Origin: Chloroflexota bacterium
Lineage (GTDB): Bacteria > Chloroflexota > Dehalococcoidia > Lucifugimonadales > UBA1127
Direction: 5' to 3'
Length of the DNA stretch: 57,430 nucleotides
NCBI GenBank assembly: GCA_026713825.1
Contig: JAPONS010000042.1
Coordinates: forward strand, 1-57,430
A program made the position numbers and the translations under genes. Under the pieces are notes generated by a model. The model had not been told where the DNA came from. It saw only the letters and a list, made by a program, of their open reading frames with translations, and did not search any database. Below, piece by piece: positions 15,967-24,228 of the stretch; within the stretch, counting starts at the first letter, position 1, and every line of letters starts with the position of its first letter.

Positions 15967-17076
15967 CTACTCCACCCCCCCGCGGCTCGTGGGCGTGTAT
16001 CCCACCACGTGCACGTCCTCGCCGAGCCGGCCAACGCTGATGCGGCCCAGCCGCAGCGCCTCGCCGATGTGCGCGAACCCCTCGCCCTCCACCGGCGTCC
16101 GGGCGTTCTCGCCTCCAATGATCATCGGCGCCACAATCGCCTCCACCTTGCTCACCAGCCCGTCCCGGAACATCGACGCCAGCAGCACGCCGCCGCCCTC
16201 CACCAGCACGGAGTTCACGCCCCGCTCGACGAGGCAGCACATGAGCCCGTGCAGGTCCACGCGCCTGTCGGCCCCCGGCAGGTGCGCCACGTCGGCGCCC
16301 ACCGCGCGGTACGCCGCCTCCGTCTCCGCATCGACGCCCGCCGTCGCGACGAGCACGCTCCCTAGCCCGTGGAAGACCTGCGACGTGGCCGGCGACCGCC
16401 CCGTGCTGTCGACCACCACGCGCAGCGGCTGACGCTCCAGCGCCGCGCCGTCGGCGTCGCGAGCCGTCAGTTGTGGGTTGTCGATGACCACCGTGCCCGC
16501 TCCGGCCATGATGGCGTCGCACGTCTGCCGAAGCTCGTGCGCCCGCCGTCGCCCCGCCTCGCCCGACACCCACCGCGACTCCCCCGTCGCCGTCGCAATC
16601 TTCCCGTCCAGGCTCATCGCAAACTTCGCCACCGCGAAGGGCAATCCCGTCCGCGCCCGGTGCAGGTACCCCTCGAGCGCATCGGCGGCCTCCTCGGCGC
16701 ATTCGCCCACCGCGACCGCCACGCCCGCCGCGCGAAGCTCCTCGACACCCTTGCCGTTCCCCCGCCCGTCCGGGTCCAGCATCGCCGAGTGCGCCTCCGC
16801 GATGCCCGCCTCCAGCAGCGCCGTCGTGCACGGCGGCGTCCTCCCGAAGTGGCAGCACGGCTCCAGCGTCGTGTAGATGGTCGCCCCTCGCGCCGCGTCG
16901 CCCGCCTGCCGCAGCGCGATGACCTCCGCGTGCGGCCCGCCCACCGGCTGCGTCCACCCCTCGCCCACAACGCGCCCGTCCTTCACAATGACCGCGCCAA
17001 CCGAAGGGTTAGGGCTCGCCGTCCCCAGCGTGCTTCTCGCGAGCTCGATGGCTCGCCGCATGTATTCGGTGCTCAT
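15967..17076 (-). CDS. ribD: Bifunctional diaminohydroxyphosphoribosylaminopyrimidine deaminase / reductase
   Basis: Protein of 369 residues. Deaminase domain (1-145): P-H-A-E-V zinc motif and P-C-C-H-F-G-R-T-P-P-C. Reductase domain (about 150-369): A-K-F-A-M-S-L-D-G-K and V-E-G-G-G in the NADPH-binding part. It performs the second and third steps of the pyrimidine branch of riboflavin synthesis. The ATG at 17076 overlaps the stop of the upstream dcd gene in an ATGA arrangement, so the two are translationally coupled. Confidence 0.95.
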   Translation of the reverse strand: MSTEYMRRAIELARSTLGTASPNPSVGAVIVKDGRVVGEGWTQPVGGPHAEVIALRQAGDAARGATIYTTLEPCCHFGRTPPCTTALLEAGIAEAHSAMLDPDGRGNGKGVEELRAAGVAVAVGECAEEAADALEGYLHRARTGLPFAVAKFAMSLDGKIATATGESRWVSGEAGRRRAHELRQTCDAIMAGAGTVVIDNPQLTARDADGAALERQPLRVVVDSTGRSPATSQVFHGLGSVLVATAGVDAETEAAYRAVGADVAHLPGADRRVDLHGLMCCLVERGVNSVLVEGGGVLLASMFRDGLVSKVEAIVAPMIIGGENARTPVEGEGFAHIGEALRLGRISVGRLGEDVHVVGYTPTSRGGVE

Positions 17077-17891
17077 GCTTCGTCCGGCAGCAGCGTCCGG
17101 GAAGCGTACTCCGCCAGTCCCGTGACGCGGTGCAGTGAGGTCCACTGCCGCATAGATGGCCTCGCGCGGCCGTAGACCCACTCCTCCACCGTCCGATGGT
17201 TGACCCCCAGCGCCTCCGCAAACCCTGAGACGTTGCCCGCGTACTCGCTGGCGTGGAACCACGCCCGCAGCTCGGGGTTGGCGTCGTGACCTCGCTGACG
17301 CGGCCCATGACTCGAAGCCCCCTGCTGCGCCGAGTAATTCTGGTAAAAGCGGCTCGGCACCGGCCCCATCTGACCCTGGTACTTGCTGTTCAGCCCCGCC
17401 GAGCCATACGGACGCTCCGCCGGGCTGCTCAGCCACACAAAGGAAAGCTGTGAGCTCTTCATGCCCAGGTAGAGGTTGATGGGGATGCTGGAGAGGTTGC
17501 TCAGTTCCAGTGTGAGCCGCCCCTTCCAGCCGGGGTCGACAAACCCCGCCGTCGAGTGCACCACAAGCCCCAGCCGTCCCAGCGAGCTCTTGCCGTCCAG
17601 CCGGCCCACGATGTCGTCCGGGATTTCGATGTTCTCCGCCGTGATGCCCAGCGCGAATTCGCCCGGCTGCAGCGGGTACGGCACACTCTCGTCCAGCTCG
17701 ACGGTCCGCCACTGCATGTCCGATTGCTGTCGCGGGTCGATGAGCGCGAGCTTGGCGGTCTCCTCCACCAGCAGCGGCGAACCGAGGCGCAGATCGACGC
17801 TCGCAGGCTGCACCGCGTCGTCATCGTACGGGTCGACGACGATGCGCCCCTGCGCTATCTGGCGTCGGATGTCTCTGTCGCTCAGGACCAT
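17073..17891 (-). CDS. dcd: dCTP deaminase with a C-terminal helix-turn-helix-like extension
   Basis: The first ~185 residues are a typical dCTP deaminase: L-S-D-R-D-I start, Q-P-A-S-V-D-L-R-L, G-K-S-S-L-G-R-L-G-L, H-S-T-A-G-F-V-D-P-G-W, catalytic Glu in L-T-L-E-L-S-N and S-K-Y-Q-G-Q. It converts dCTP to dUTP. The protein is 272 residues, about 85 longer than usual. The tail (about 204-272) has F-A-E-A-L-G-V-N-H-R-T-V-E-E-W followed by G-R-A-R-P-S, the pattern of an XRE-like HTH. Such a DNA-binding tail suggests self-regulation or regulation of the coupled rib genes; that is inference. The ATG at 17891 begins the conserved domain. A possible extended -10 (TGGTATGAT) lies about 40 bases upstream. 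Confidence 0.9.
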   Translation of the reverse strand: MVLSDRDIRRQIAQGRIVVDPYDDDAVQPASVDLRLGSPLLVEETAKLALIDPRQQSDMQWRTVELDESVPYPLQPGEFALGITAENIEIPDDIVGRLDGKSSLGRLGLVVHSTAGFVDPGWKGRLTLELSNLSSIPINLYLGMKSSQLSFVWLSSPAERPYGSAGLNSKYQGQMGPVPSRFYQNYSAQQGASSHGPRQRGHDANPELRAWFHASEYAGNVSGFAEALGVNHRTVEEWVYGRARPSMRQWTSLHRVTGLAEYASRTLLPDEA

Positions 17892-17954
17892 TGCACCAAA
17901 GCCTAGCCGTAGTAGCGGCGGTGATTCCCCATCATACCACGCGCGCCCACACCC

Positions 17955-18110
17955 CATGCGTAGGGGCGGCCCTTGTGACCGCCCCCGCCGAACGCACCGC
18001 GCCCCAACCCCGTCATACCGGCGAATGCCGGTATCCAGAGGCGTGGCGTAAGGTCATGGCTCTCGAAGGGCCGCCACTTCGCCCCATGCGTAGGGGTGGC
18101 CCGGTGTTTC
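17955..18110. repeat. Dispersed repeat cluster upstream of dcd
   Basis: Two copies of the GTAGGGGYGGCCC type lie at about 17960-17986 and 18091-18110. Between them is an ACCGGCGAATGCCGGT palindrome at 18012-18038. No gene is seen between the dcd start and 18170. Confidence 0.75.
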
Positions 18111-18170
18111 CGCATAGACTATGACACAGGCTTGTTGCCTCTAAGCGCCCCCCATCGCTAACCTCGCAGC

Positions 18171-18599
18171 ATGAATGACGAACTAAGCGCACTCGACCAA
18201 CTGCATTTCAAGAACGTTGCCTACGATCTCCTGAAGGGTTGGGGCTTCTCGGTCGACGATATGGGGGATGTGGCCGTGCCCGGTCCCGAAGAGCCTGCTC
18301 GGAAGGGGAAGAAGCGCGGCGCGCCCCGGGGCAATCAGAACGCCCGCAAGAACGGCCTCTACTCGAGGCTTGCCCCCGCCCCTCGCCCCGGCGATGTGAA
18401 CAAAGCCCTCGCCATGCCAGACCTCACTGACGACATCGCCGTCGTGCGGCTGATGCTGGCCCATCTGATGCAGGATTCTGAAAAGAACATGAAGTACATC
18501 ATCCAGCTCTACAGGGTCCTTACCCTCCTGTATAGGGCGAACGCCGCGAGAGCTGCCGGGGAAGCGGAGGCGCAGGCCATCCTGGAGAGGTGGCGATGA
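18171..18599 (+). CDS. Small protein with a G-A-P-x-G-N-x-N-A motif, function unknown
   Basis: Protein of 142 residues. A basic central segment K-K-R-G-A-P-R-G-N-Q-N-A-R-K-N-G-L-Y-S matches a motif I know from small proteins near phage and mobile-element genes, often called terminase-small-subunit-like, without firm function. The C-terminal half is helical with repeated alanine and leucine and no membrane signal. The ORF starts with ATG without an evident strong ribosome site. The next frame overlaps its stop (ATGA), suggesting a two-gene unit. Could be a remnant of a mobile element. Confidence 0.6.
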   Translation: MNDELSALDQLHFKNVAYDLLKGWGFSVDDMGDVAVPGPEEPARKGKKRGAPRGNQNARKNGLYSRLAPAPRPGDVNKALAMPDLTDDIAVVRLMLAHLMQDSEKNMKYIIQLYRVLTLLYRANAARAAGEAEAQAILERWR

Positions 18600-18922
18600 A
18601 GGGGGTTCAATTCAATCCCTATCTGGACCACCCACGGGCAGCTACGAATTGTTTCGGAAACAATGGGTCGCCGGCTACGGATTGTTTCGCAAACAATCCC
18701 TGTCTGTCAGCTTGGGAATTGATTGCAAACAATGTCCGCCGGGCAGCTTCGGAGCGGGAATTGATTCCCCCGGCCCTCCGCCCGGCGTCGTCTCGGAACG
18801 CACCACGCCCCCGGCGAACGCCTCAGGGCGAACGTCGGGGGCGCGAGGTTTCTCGTGTCTCGTCGCGCTACGACCAGTACCCGAAGGCCATCGCGCAGCC
18901 CGTGCCCGCCGGCGACCGGTAG
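18596..18922 (+). CDS. Doubtful small ORF overlapping a palindrome cluster
   Basis: An ATG overlaps the stop of the preceding gene and opens a frame of about 108 residues with repeated N-C-F-G-N-N, D-C-F-A-N-N and L-I-A-N-N segments. These are the translation of repeated palindromes, so the frame may be only a by-product of them. It runs 55 bases into the 3' end of the oppositely oriented dioxygenase gene. The start overlap is the only support for translation. Confidence 0.25.
   Translation: MKGVQFNPYLDHPRAATNCFGNNGSPATDCFANNPCLSAWELIANNVRRAASERELIPPALRPASSRNAPRPRRTPQGERRGREVSRVSSRYDQYPKAIAQPVPAGDR
18648..18769. repeat. Cluster of ATTGTTTC-type palindromes
   Basis: Four palindromes occur within 122 bases: ATTGTTTCGGAAACAAT (18648-18664), GGATTGTTTCGCAAACAATC (18679-18698, plus one C), ATTGATTGCAAACAAT (18718-18733) and GGGAATTGATTCCC (18756-18769). 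The first two share the leader GCTACG and are 33 bases apart, about three helical turns. This is AT-rich sequence in a GC-rich setting. It could be an operator array or a small-element end; no binding protein is identified. Confidence 0.7.
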
Positions 18923-19839
18923 CACGGCGCGTAGTCGATCAGGGTGAAGTCCATGTGCTCCGTCGCCCCGGACGTCGTGATCCAGTTCCGGATCTCCGAC
19001 GACCCCGAGTTCAGGTGCTCACGGGGCAGCCCGAACAGCCCCTCCGTGTCCCGGTCCTGCAGCCCCTTGATGACGCTGTGGTCCAGCTCCTCGTTGATCA
19101 CGAAGTGGCTCAGCCCGCCCGACGCAATGACCGCCACCCGCGCGTCGGAGTCCCATTCCTCGACGGCGTTTCGGATCGCCTGCCCCAGGTTGTACGAGCG
19201 CTTCGGCGTCGGCTGGTTCGGCGGGAAGTACGTGTTCAGCATGACCGGCACCATGGGGATCAGCTTGTCCTGCATGATCCGCGTGTAGATGAAGCTGAAC
19301 GCGTGCCCCATGCCCTGGCCCTTGCGGAAGTACCGCGACCGCGCCACGTCGAACTCCTGCTCGCTCAGCGAACTCAGCATGTGGCTCGCCAGGTCCTTCG
19401 CGATGGGGTACTCCTTCTCCTCCAGCCCGTACGACCACGCAGCCCGCCGAAGGGGCGCCTGCAAGCTGTCCGGGATGTTCCACATCGTGTCGCCCCAGTA
19501 GACGGCCATCGCCGGGAAGTTGTCCTCCTGGAAGACCTCCTCCTGGTCGTCGCCGATGACGATAACCGCGTCGACGTTCGCCTCAGCCAGCTTCTGGCTC
19601 ACCGTCGCGATCCCGTTCTGGCAGATGTCGTACCGCTTCTGCCACAGCTCCGGGTCCAGCTGCTTCTCGATCGACGCGTCCGCCATGTCGAGCACTTCCT
19701 CGTACGTGTGGTGGATGCCGTCGAGCCCGTACAGGTGCGGGTTCCGCTTGTCGTTCTCCGCGTGGAGCGGCCACGTCTCCGGCGTCAGGCTAAGCTGTGG
19801 GCTGTGGGAAGTCCCAAGCCCAATCACGATCTCTGCCAT
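18868..19839 (-). CDS. Class III extradiol ring-cleavage dioxygenase (LigB-like)
   Basis: Protein of 323 residues of the LigB/protocatechuate 4,5-dioxygenase family. The N-terminus I-V-I-G-L-G-T-S-H-S-P carries the first iron-binding His; another likely ligand region is I-G-D-D-Q-E-E, and N-E-E-L-D-H is near residue 240. It should open an aromatic ring of a dihydroxylated compound, using iron(II) and oxygen. GGAGACG precedes the ATG. It stands alone, so any link with the Rieske oxygenase, the FAH proteins or the VOC protein in this window is only a plausible catabolic theme. Confidence 0.88.
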   Translation of the reverse strand: MAEIVIGLGTSHSPQLSLTPETWPLHAENDKRNPHLYGLDGIHHTYEEVLDMADASIEKQLDPELWQKRYDICQNGIATVSQKLAEANVDAVIVIGDDQEEVFQEDNFPAMAVYWGDTMWNIPDSLQAPLRRAAWSYGLEEKEYPIAKDLASHMLSSLSEQEFDVARSRYFRKGQGMGHAFSFIYTRIMQDKLIPMVPVMLNTYFPPNQPTPKRSYNLGQAIRNAVEEWDSDARVAVIASGGLSHFVINEELDHSVIKGLQDRDTEGLFGLPREHLNSGSSEIRNWITTSGATEHMDFTLIDYAPCYRSPAGTGCAMAFGYWS

Positions 19840-19944
19840 GCTGCGTCTCCTTGTGTGTTCTATGCGGCCATGACGGCACCGGGCCCGCTATGCTCTCCGT
19901 GCCCCGATTATACACGAATGGGCTCGCGAGCGGCCCGCCCCCAC

Positions 19945-19997
19945 CGTCGTTCCTGCGAAGGCAGAGCCTGCCCCTGCGTCGGCAGGGGAACCCCGAC
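19945..19997. repeat. Dispersed TTCCTGCGAAGGCAG-type repeat
   Basis: Third copy of the repeat seen at 2651-2700 and 6143-6195, located in the gap between the dioxygenase start and the permease stop. No gene is seen between 19840 and 20044. Confidence 0.75.
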
Positions 19998-20044
19998 GTA
20001 CCCAGCCCCCCTCAGCCCGCGGGCAACCCGCGCCCACAACATCC

Positions 20045-21292
20045 CTACTCGTGCCGCAGCGCCTCGATGGGGTGCAGCCGCGCCGCCTGCATCGCCGGGT
20101 AGATGCCGAAGAACAGCCCGATGGCCCCCGACACCGCAGTCGCAATAATCGCAATGTCGCCGCTGAAAACCATGTTCAGCGCCTGCCCGCCAAGCTCCAC
20201 GTCGTCGAAGAAGTACGTGAACCCATACCCCAGCGCCACGCCGATGATGCCGCCCGTCAGGCTCAGCAGCACCGCCTCCACCAGGAACTGCGAGAGGATG
20301 TCGCGCCGCTTCGCCCCCATCGCCTTCCGAATGCCGATCTCCCGCGTTCGCTCCGTCACTGACACCAGCATGATGTTCATGATGCCGATGCCGCCCACCA
20401 GCAGCGCAATGCTCGCAATCGCGCCTAGGAAGATGACGAAGGTCTGCGTGGTCTCCTCCAGCGTCTCGATGGTCTCCACCTGGCTGGTGACCGTGAAATC
20501 GTCCTCGTCCGTGATGCGGTGGCGCAGGCGCAGGATGTTGCTGATCTGCTCCGTCGCCGCGTCGCTCACGTCCTCGCTCGCAATCTGGACGTTGATGTTC
20601 TGCACGGTGATCTCGCCGCCTGCCGTGCGCTGCGCCCCCAGCCGGTAGTACGCCGTCGACACCGGCACAAGAATGCGGTCGTCCTGGTTGCCGAAACCCG
20701 TCCCGCCCTTGGGCTCTAGCAGGCCGATGACCTCGAACGGCCGCCCTCCGATCTTGATCGTGTGACCCACCGGGTGCCGCAGTCCGAACAGCTCCTCCGC
20801 CGTCTCCGACGCCAGCACCGCCACCTGCGACCGCCGCGCGACGTCTGCGTCCGAGATCGACCGGCCGTCCGCCAGTTCGTACGCCCGCACAGGCAGGTAC
20901 GAGGGCGTGACGCCGACCACCGTCGTGTTGGTGTTCTCCCGCTCGAAGACCACCTGCGACCGCGTGCTCGTCTCCGGCGCCACGTCCACCACGTAAGACG
21001 CCAACGCCGGGTCCATCAGCGCCTCAGAGTCCTCCAGCGTCAGCGTCGCCGCACTGCCCGCCGCCCCCGCAAAGCCGAATGCGCTCGTGCTCGCCCCCGG
21101 CCGCACAAACAGCAGGTTCGTCCCCAGCGACTGGATGCGCGCCGTAATCGTCTCCTGCGCCCCGTTGCCGATGGCCGTCAGCGCGATCACCGCCGTCACG
21201 CCGATGATGATGCCCAGCAGCGTCAGCCCCGACCTCAGCTTGTTCGAGTTCAGCGCGTCCAGCGCCGTCAGGAGCGTCGTAAGCGGCGTCAT
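20045..21292 (-). CDS. MacB/FtsX-type ABC transporter permease
   Basis: Protein of 415 residues. A first membrane segment lies at about 18-40 (L-R-S-G-L-T-L-L-G-I-I-I-G-V). A periplasmic MacB-type domain of about 230 residues follows. Three segments lie near the C-terminus, with G-G-I-G-I-M-N-I-M-L-V-S-V and R-E-I-G-I-R-K-A-M-G, the standard FtsX/MacB signature. It pairs with the ATPase encoded just upstream (ATGA overlap) and the adaptor before that. Likely a mechanotransmission exporter of a lipophilic compound or peptide from the outer leaflet. Confidence 0.93.
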   Translation of the reverse strand: MTPLTTLLTALDALNSNKLRSGLTLLGIIIGVTAVIALTAIGNGAQETITARIQSLGTNLLFVRPGASTSAFGFAGAAGSAATLTLEDSEALMDPALASYVVDVAPETSTRSQVVFERENTNTTVVGVTPSYLPVRAYELADGRSISDADVARRSQVAVLASETAEELFGLRHPVGHTIKIGGRPFEVIGLLEPKGGTGFGNQDDRILVPVSTAYYRLGAQRTAGGEITVQNINVQIASEDVSDAATEQISNILRLRHRITDEDDFTVTSQVETIETLEETTQTFVIFLGAIASIALLVGGIGIMNIMLVSVTERTREIGIRKAMGAKRRDILSQFLVEAVLLSLTGGIIGVALGYGFTYFFDDVELGGQALNMVFSGDIAIIATAVSGAIGLFFGIYPAMQAARLHPIEALRHE

Positions 21293-22008
21293 GCGTGTTG
21301 CCCCGCGAGAAGTGGCTGCGCCACCGGCGCGTCGTCCACCACCAGCCCGTCGCGGAAGGAGACGATGCGGTTGGTGTGCTGCGCGATGTCCGTCTCATGC
21401 GTCACCAGCACGATGGTGAGGCCGTCGTTGCGGTTCAGCCCCTGGATGACAGTCATGATCTCGTCGCTCGACCGCGTGTCCAGGTTTCCCGTCGGCTCGT
21501 CCGCCAGCAGGATCGACGGCTCCTTCACCAGCGCCCGCGCGATGCCCACGCGCTGCTGCTCGCCGCCGGACAGCTCCGTCGGCATGTGCTTCGCCCGGTG
21601 CGCCAGCCCCACCCGGTCGAGCGCCTCCAGCGCCCGGGCGCGCCGGTTTCGTCCGTTCCCGTACATCAGCGGCATCTCCACGTTGGCCAACGCCGTGGCC
21701 CGCTGCAGCAGGTTGTACGTCTGGAACACAAACCCGATCTTGCCCTGGCGTATGGACGCAAGTTGGTTGTCGTTCATCTCCCGGACGTCCTCACCCTCCA
21801 GCAGATACCGCCCGCCCGTGGGCACGTCCAGGCAGCCGATGATGTTCATCATGGTCGACTTCCCGGACCCCGACGGCCCCATCACCGCAAGCATCTCCCC
21901 ACGCTCCACGGTCAGGTTGACGCCCTGCAGGGCCTTCACCAGAACGTGGCCCATCTGGTACGTCTTGGTGACGTTGTGGATGGAGATGACCGGCATTGCC
22001 TGCTGCAT
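21289..22008 (-). CDS. MacB/LolD-type ABC transporter ATP-binding protein
   Basis: Protein of 239 residues. Walker A G-P-S-G-S-G-K-S, Q-loop F-V-F-Q-T-Y-N-L-L, signature L-S-G-G-E-Q-Q-R-V, Walker B L-L-A-D-E-P-T-G-N-L-D and His-switch V-T-H-E are all intact. GGGGAGG lies six to seven bases upstream of the ATG at 22008. The end overlaps the permease start by four bases and the adaptor ends 12 bases upstream, so adaptor, ATPase and permease form one operon. Confidence 0.95.
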   Translation of the reverse strand: MQQAMPVISIHNVTKTYQMGHVLVKALQGVNLTVERGEMLAVMGPSGSGKSTMMNIIGCLDVPTGGRYLLEGEDVREMNDNQLASIRQGKIGFVFQTYNLLQRATALANVEMPLMYGNGRNRRARALEALDRVGLAHRAKHMPTELSGGEQQRVGIARALVKEPSILLADEPTGNLDTRSSDEIMTVIQGLNRNDGLTIVLVTHETDIAQHTNRIVSFRDGLVVDDAPVAQPLLAGQHA

Positions 22009-22019
22009 GTCAGCCTCCC

Positions 22020-24089
22020 CTACTGCCCCGCGCCCTGGCCGCGCTGACCGCCTGCCCCTGCGCCGGCTCCGCCCTGCGCCCGTATCTGGTCCCGGATCGC
22101 TCGCCGCTGTTCCGGTGTGAGGTTCCCGGCTCCTCCCTGCCCCAATCCCGCGCCGCCCAGGCCGCCGAGCCCGCCAAGCTGCGGCGTCCGGATGGTTGCG
22201 AAGTTCGGCGCGTCGGCCCCGCCGCCCGTCGAGACGATGCTCTCGCCCTCGTTAATCCCGTCGGTCACGACGACCCAGAAGCCGTCCGATGTTCCTAGCG
22301 TCACGGCTCGCTCTGCCACCTCGCCGCCGACGTCCACAAGCACCGTCGGCTGCGCTATCGTGCCCGCGATCGACGATGCGGGAATGAGCAGCACGTCAAG
22401 CTCCTGCTGCAGTACGATGGTCGCCGTCGCGCTGAGGCCCTCGCGCAGTTGGAGCAGCGGAGGCGTCCGCATGGTTATCTGGATGGGATACGTCACAACG
22501 CCCTGTTGGTTCTCGCCCGTGGTGGAAATCTCCCGCACCACGCCGGGTAGCCCCGCGCCCGGCAGTCCGTCCAGCTCCACGATAACCTCCGCGCCCACCT
22601 GCACGTTCAGCACGTCGATCTCGTCCAGCCGCGCGTCCACCTCCGCCACCGACGTGTCCACAATCTCCAGCACCGCGCTGCCGAAGTTGTTCGCGTTGAC
22701 CGTGTTCCCCGCCTCTGCGAACACCGCGCTCACCTCGCCCGCAAACGGCGCCGTAATGACGACCTCGTCGAGCCGCGCCAACGCCGCGATTAACGTTGCC
22801 TCGTTCGCCTCGATTTGCGCCTCCCGCAGCGCGACCGTGGTTTCGTCCGCCGTCTCGTGCAGTTCCTCCAGCTTGGCGTTGGCGTCGTCCAGCCGCGCCT
22901 TCGCCACCGCAACGTCATGGACCTTCACCTGCACCTCAAGGTCGTCGGACGTCACGTAGACCTCCTCCAGCGCCTCCTCCGCCTTCTTGAGGGCATCCTC
23001 CTCCCGCTCGATGGCATCCTCAGCATTGGACGCCGCTGTCTCCGCGTTGCTCTCCGCCGTCTCCAGGGTCGATTGTGCCTTGTCCACAGGGTCCCACGCC
23101 CTTTCCATCTCCTGGAGCACACAGACGTCCCGCGGGGCTGTGTTGATGTTCTCGCAGTTGCCGTAGACCGCGCCCGGATACAGCGCAATCCACCGGTAGA
23201 CCGTGAACTCGTCCCACGGCGTCTCCGGGTCGTCCAGCTCCGACAGCGGCCCCGGCGCCAGCGGCAGCACCGACGTCACGGCGTCCTCCAACTGGTCGTC
23301 CGAGAAGAAGGTGACAAGGTCAATGTCGTAGGAAGCGAAGAACTCCTCGGGAGTGAGCAGGTACTCACCCGCCGTCAGCGTCTGCCCCAGGAAATTCGTG
23401 ACAGCTCCCTGGTACCCCTCCTTGGCCGTGTCGAGGGACTCGACCGCCGCCTGCACCCTGTCCGCGTGGTCGTCGATGACGTCTTGCAGGTTGTCCTGCG
23501 CCTCGGCCAGCGATTCCTCGGCGGAGGTGACATCGGCCAGCGCGTCATCAATCTCTTCCTGCGTAACGGGGTCCTCTACCTCCACCAGCGCCTCTTCCGC
23601 GTTCTGCACCGCCAGCTCCGCCTTGGCGATGGCCGCTTCCGCCTCGACAATGTCCAGCTCCGAGGGCGGCTCGCTCAGCTCCTCCAGCGTATCCTTGGAC
23701 CTCTGCAGGTCGAACTCCGCCTGCGCGACGTCCCGCTGCAGGTTCGTCACCGTCGCGTCGTCATAGCGCGCCAGTTCCTGCCCTAAGGCAACGTTGTCGC
23801 CCTCCGCAACCAGGATCTCGCCAATCGTGCCCGTCGTCCCGAAGGTAAGCTCCTGTCGGTTGGGGAAGACCACGCTCCCGCTGCTCGTGATCTGGTTGAC
23901 CAGATCTCCACGGCGCACCTGTACAAGTTGCTGGCCCTCCTCCAAAGCAGCTTCCGCCCCTGCTTCCTCATCCCCCCTGCTCTGGATGAAGACAACGGCG
24001 GCAATGCCGAGAATGACTGCCACCACCAGCCAAATTGCCACCACCTGGCCGGTGCTCATGCGGTTCAGACGGGAGACCAGTCCCAACAT
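22020..24089 (-). CDS. MacA/HlyD-type periplasmic adaptor with long coiled coil
   Basis: Protein of 689 residues, much longer than usual MacA (about 370-390). An N-terminal membrane anchor (I-W-L-V-V-A-V-I-L-G-I-A-A-V-V-F-I, about 19-36) is followed by lipoyl/barrel-sandwich half-motifs (G-T-I-G-E-I-L-V-A-E-G) and a long alpha hairpin. The hairpin is interrupted by an insertion (about 225-345) containing D-I-D-L-V-T-F-F and a Cys pair (N-C-E-N...V-C-V). The second half of the lipoyl domain follows near 450, then a beta-barrel region. It ends in a glycine-rich tail with L-T-P-E-Q-R-R-A-I-R-D. GGAGG lies seven bases before the ATG. It connects the permease to an outer component, or acts alone in a single-membrane cell. 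Confidence 0.88.
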   Translation of the reverse strand: MLGLVSRLNRMSTGQVVAIWLVVAVILGIAAVVFIQSRGDEEAGAEAALEEGQQLVQVRRGDLVNQITSSGSVVFPNRQELTFGTTGTIGEILVAEGDNVALGQELARYDDATVTNLQRDVAQAEFDLQRSKDTLEELSEPPSELDIVEAEAAIAKAELAVQNAEEALVEVEDPVTQEEIDDALADVTSAEESLAEAQDNLQDVIDDHADRVQAAVESLDTAKEGYQGAVTNFLGQTLTAGEYLLTPEEFFASYDIDLVTFFSDDQLEDAVTSVLPLAPGPLSELDDPETPWDEFTVYRWIALYPGAVYGNCENINTAPRDVCVLQEMERAWDPVDKAQSTLETAESNAETAASNAEDAIEREEDALKKAEEALEEVYVTSDDLEVQVKVHDVAVAKARLDDANAKLEELHETADETTVALREAQIEANEATLIAALARLDEVVITAPFAGEVSAVFAEAGNTVNANNFGSAVLEIVDTSVAEVDARLDEIDVLNVQVGAEVIVELDGLPGAGLPGVVREISTTGENQQGVVTYPIQITMRTPPLLQLREGLSATATIVLQQELDVLLIPASSIAGTIAQPTVLVDVGGEVAERAVTLGTSDGFWVVVTDGINEGESIVSTGGGADAPNFATIRTPQLGGLGGLGGAGLGQGGAGNLTPEQRRAIRDQIRAQGGAGAGAGGQRGQGAGQ

Positions 24090-24228
24090 TCTCTTCCTCC
24101 GGTGACTTCATCCAGCGAGACGCACGTCTATTGCGCAAAACTGTAATTGAAAACGCGGGGCAAACAGAAAGGTTAGCGCACCGTTTGTACGCCGGGAGGG
24201 GTTCAGGGTAAAGCAGTGGATTCCCGGC

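Noticed and set aside
17892-18170. FMN riboswitch ahead of the riboflavin cluster
   Set aside because: I looked for the conserved RFN elements on the minus strand and saw only dispersed repeats and a possible promoter.
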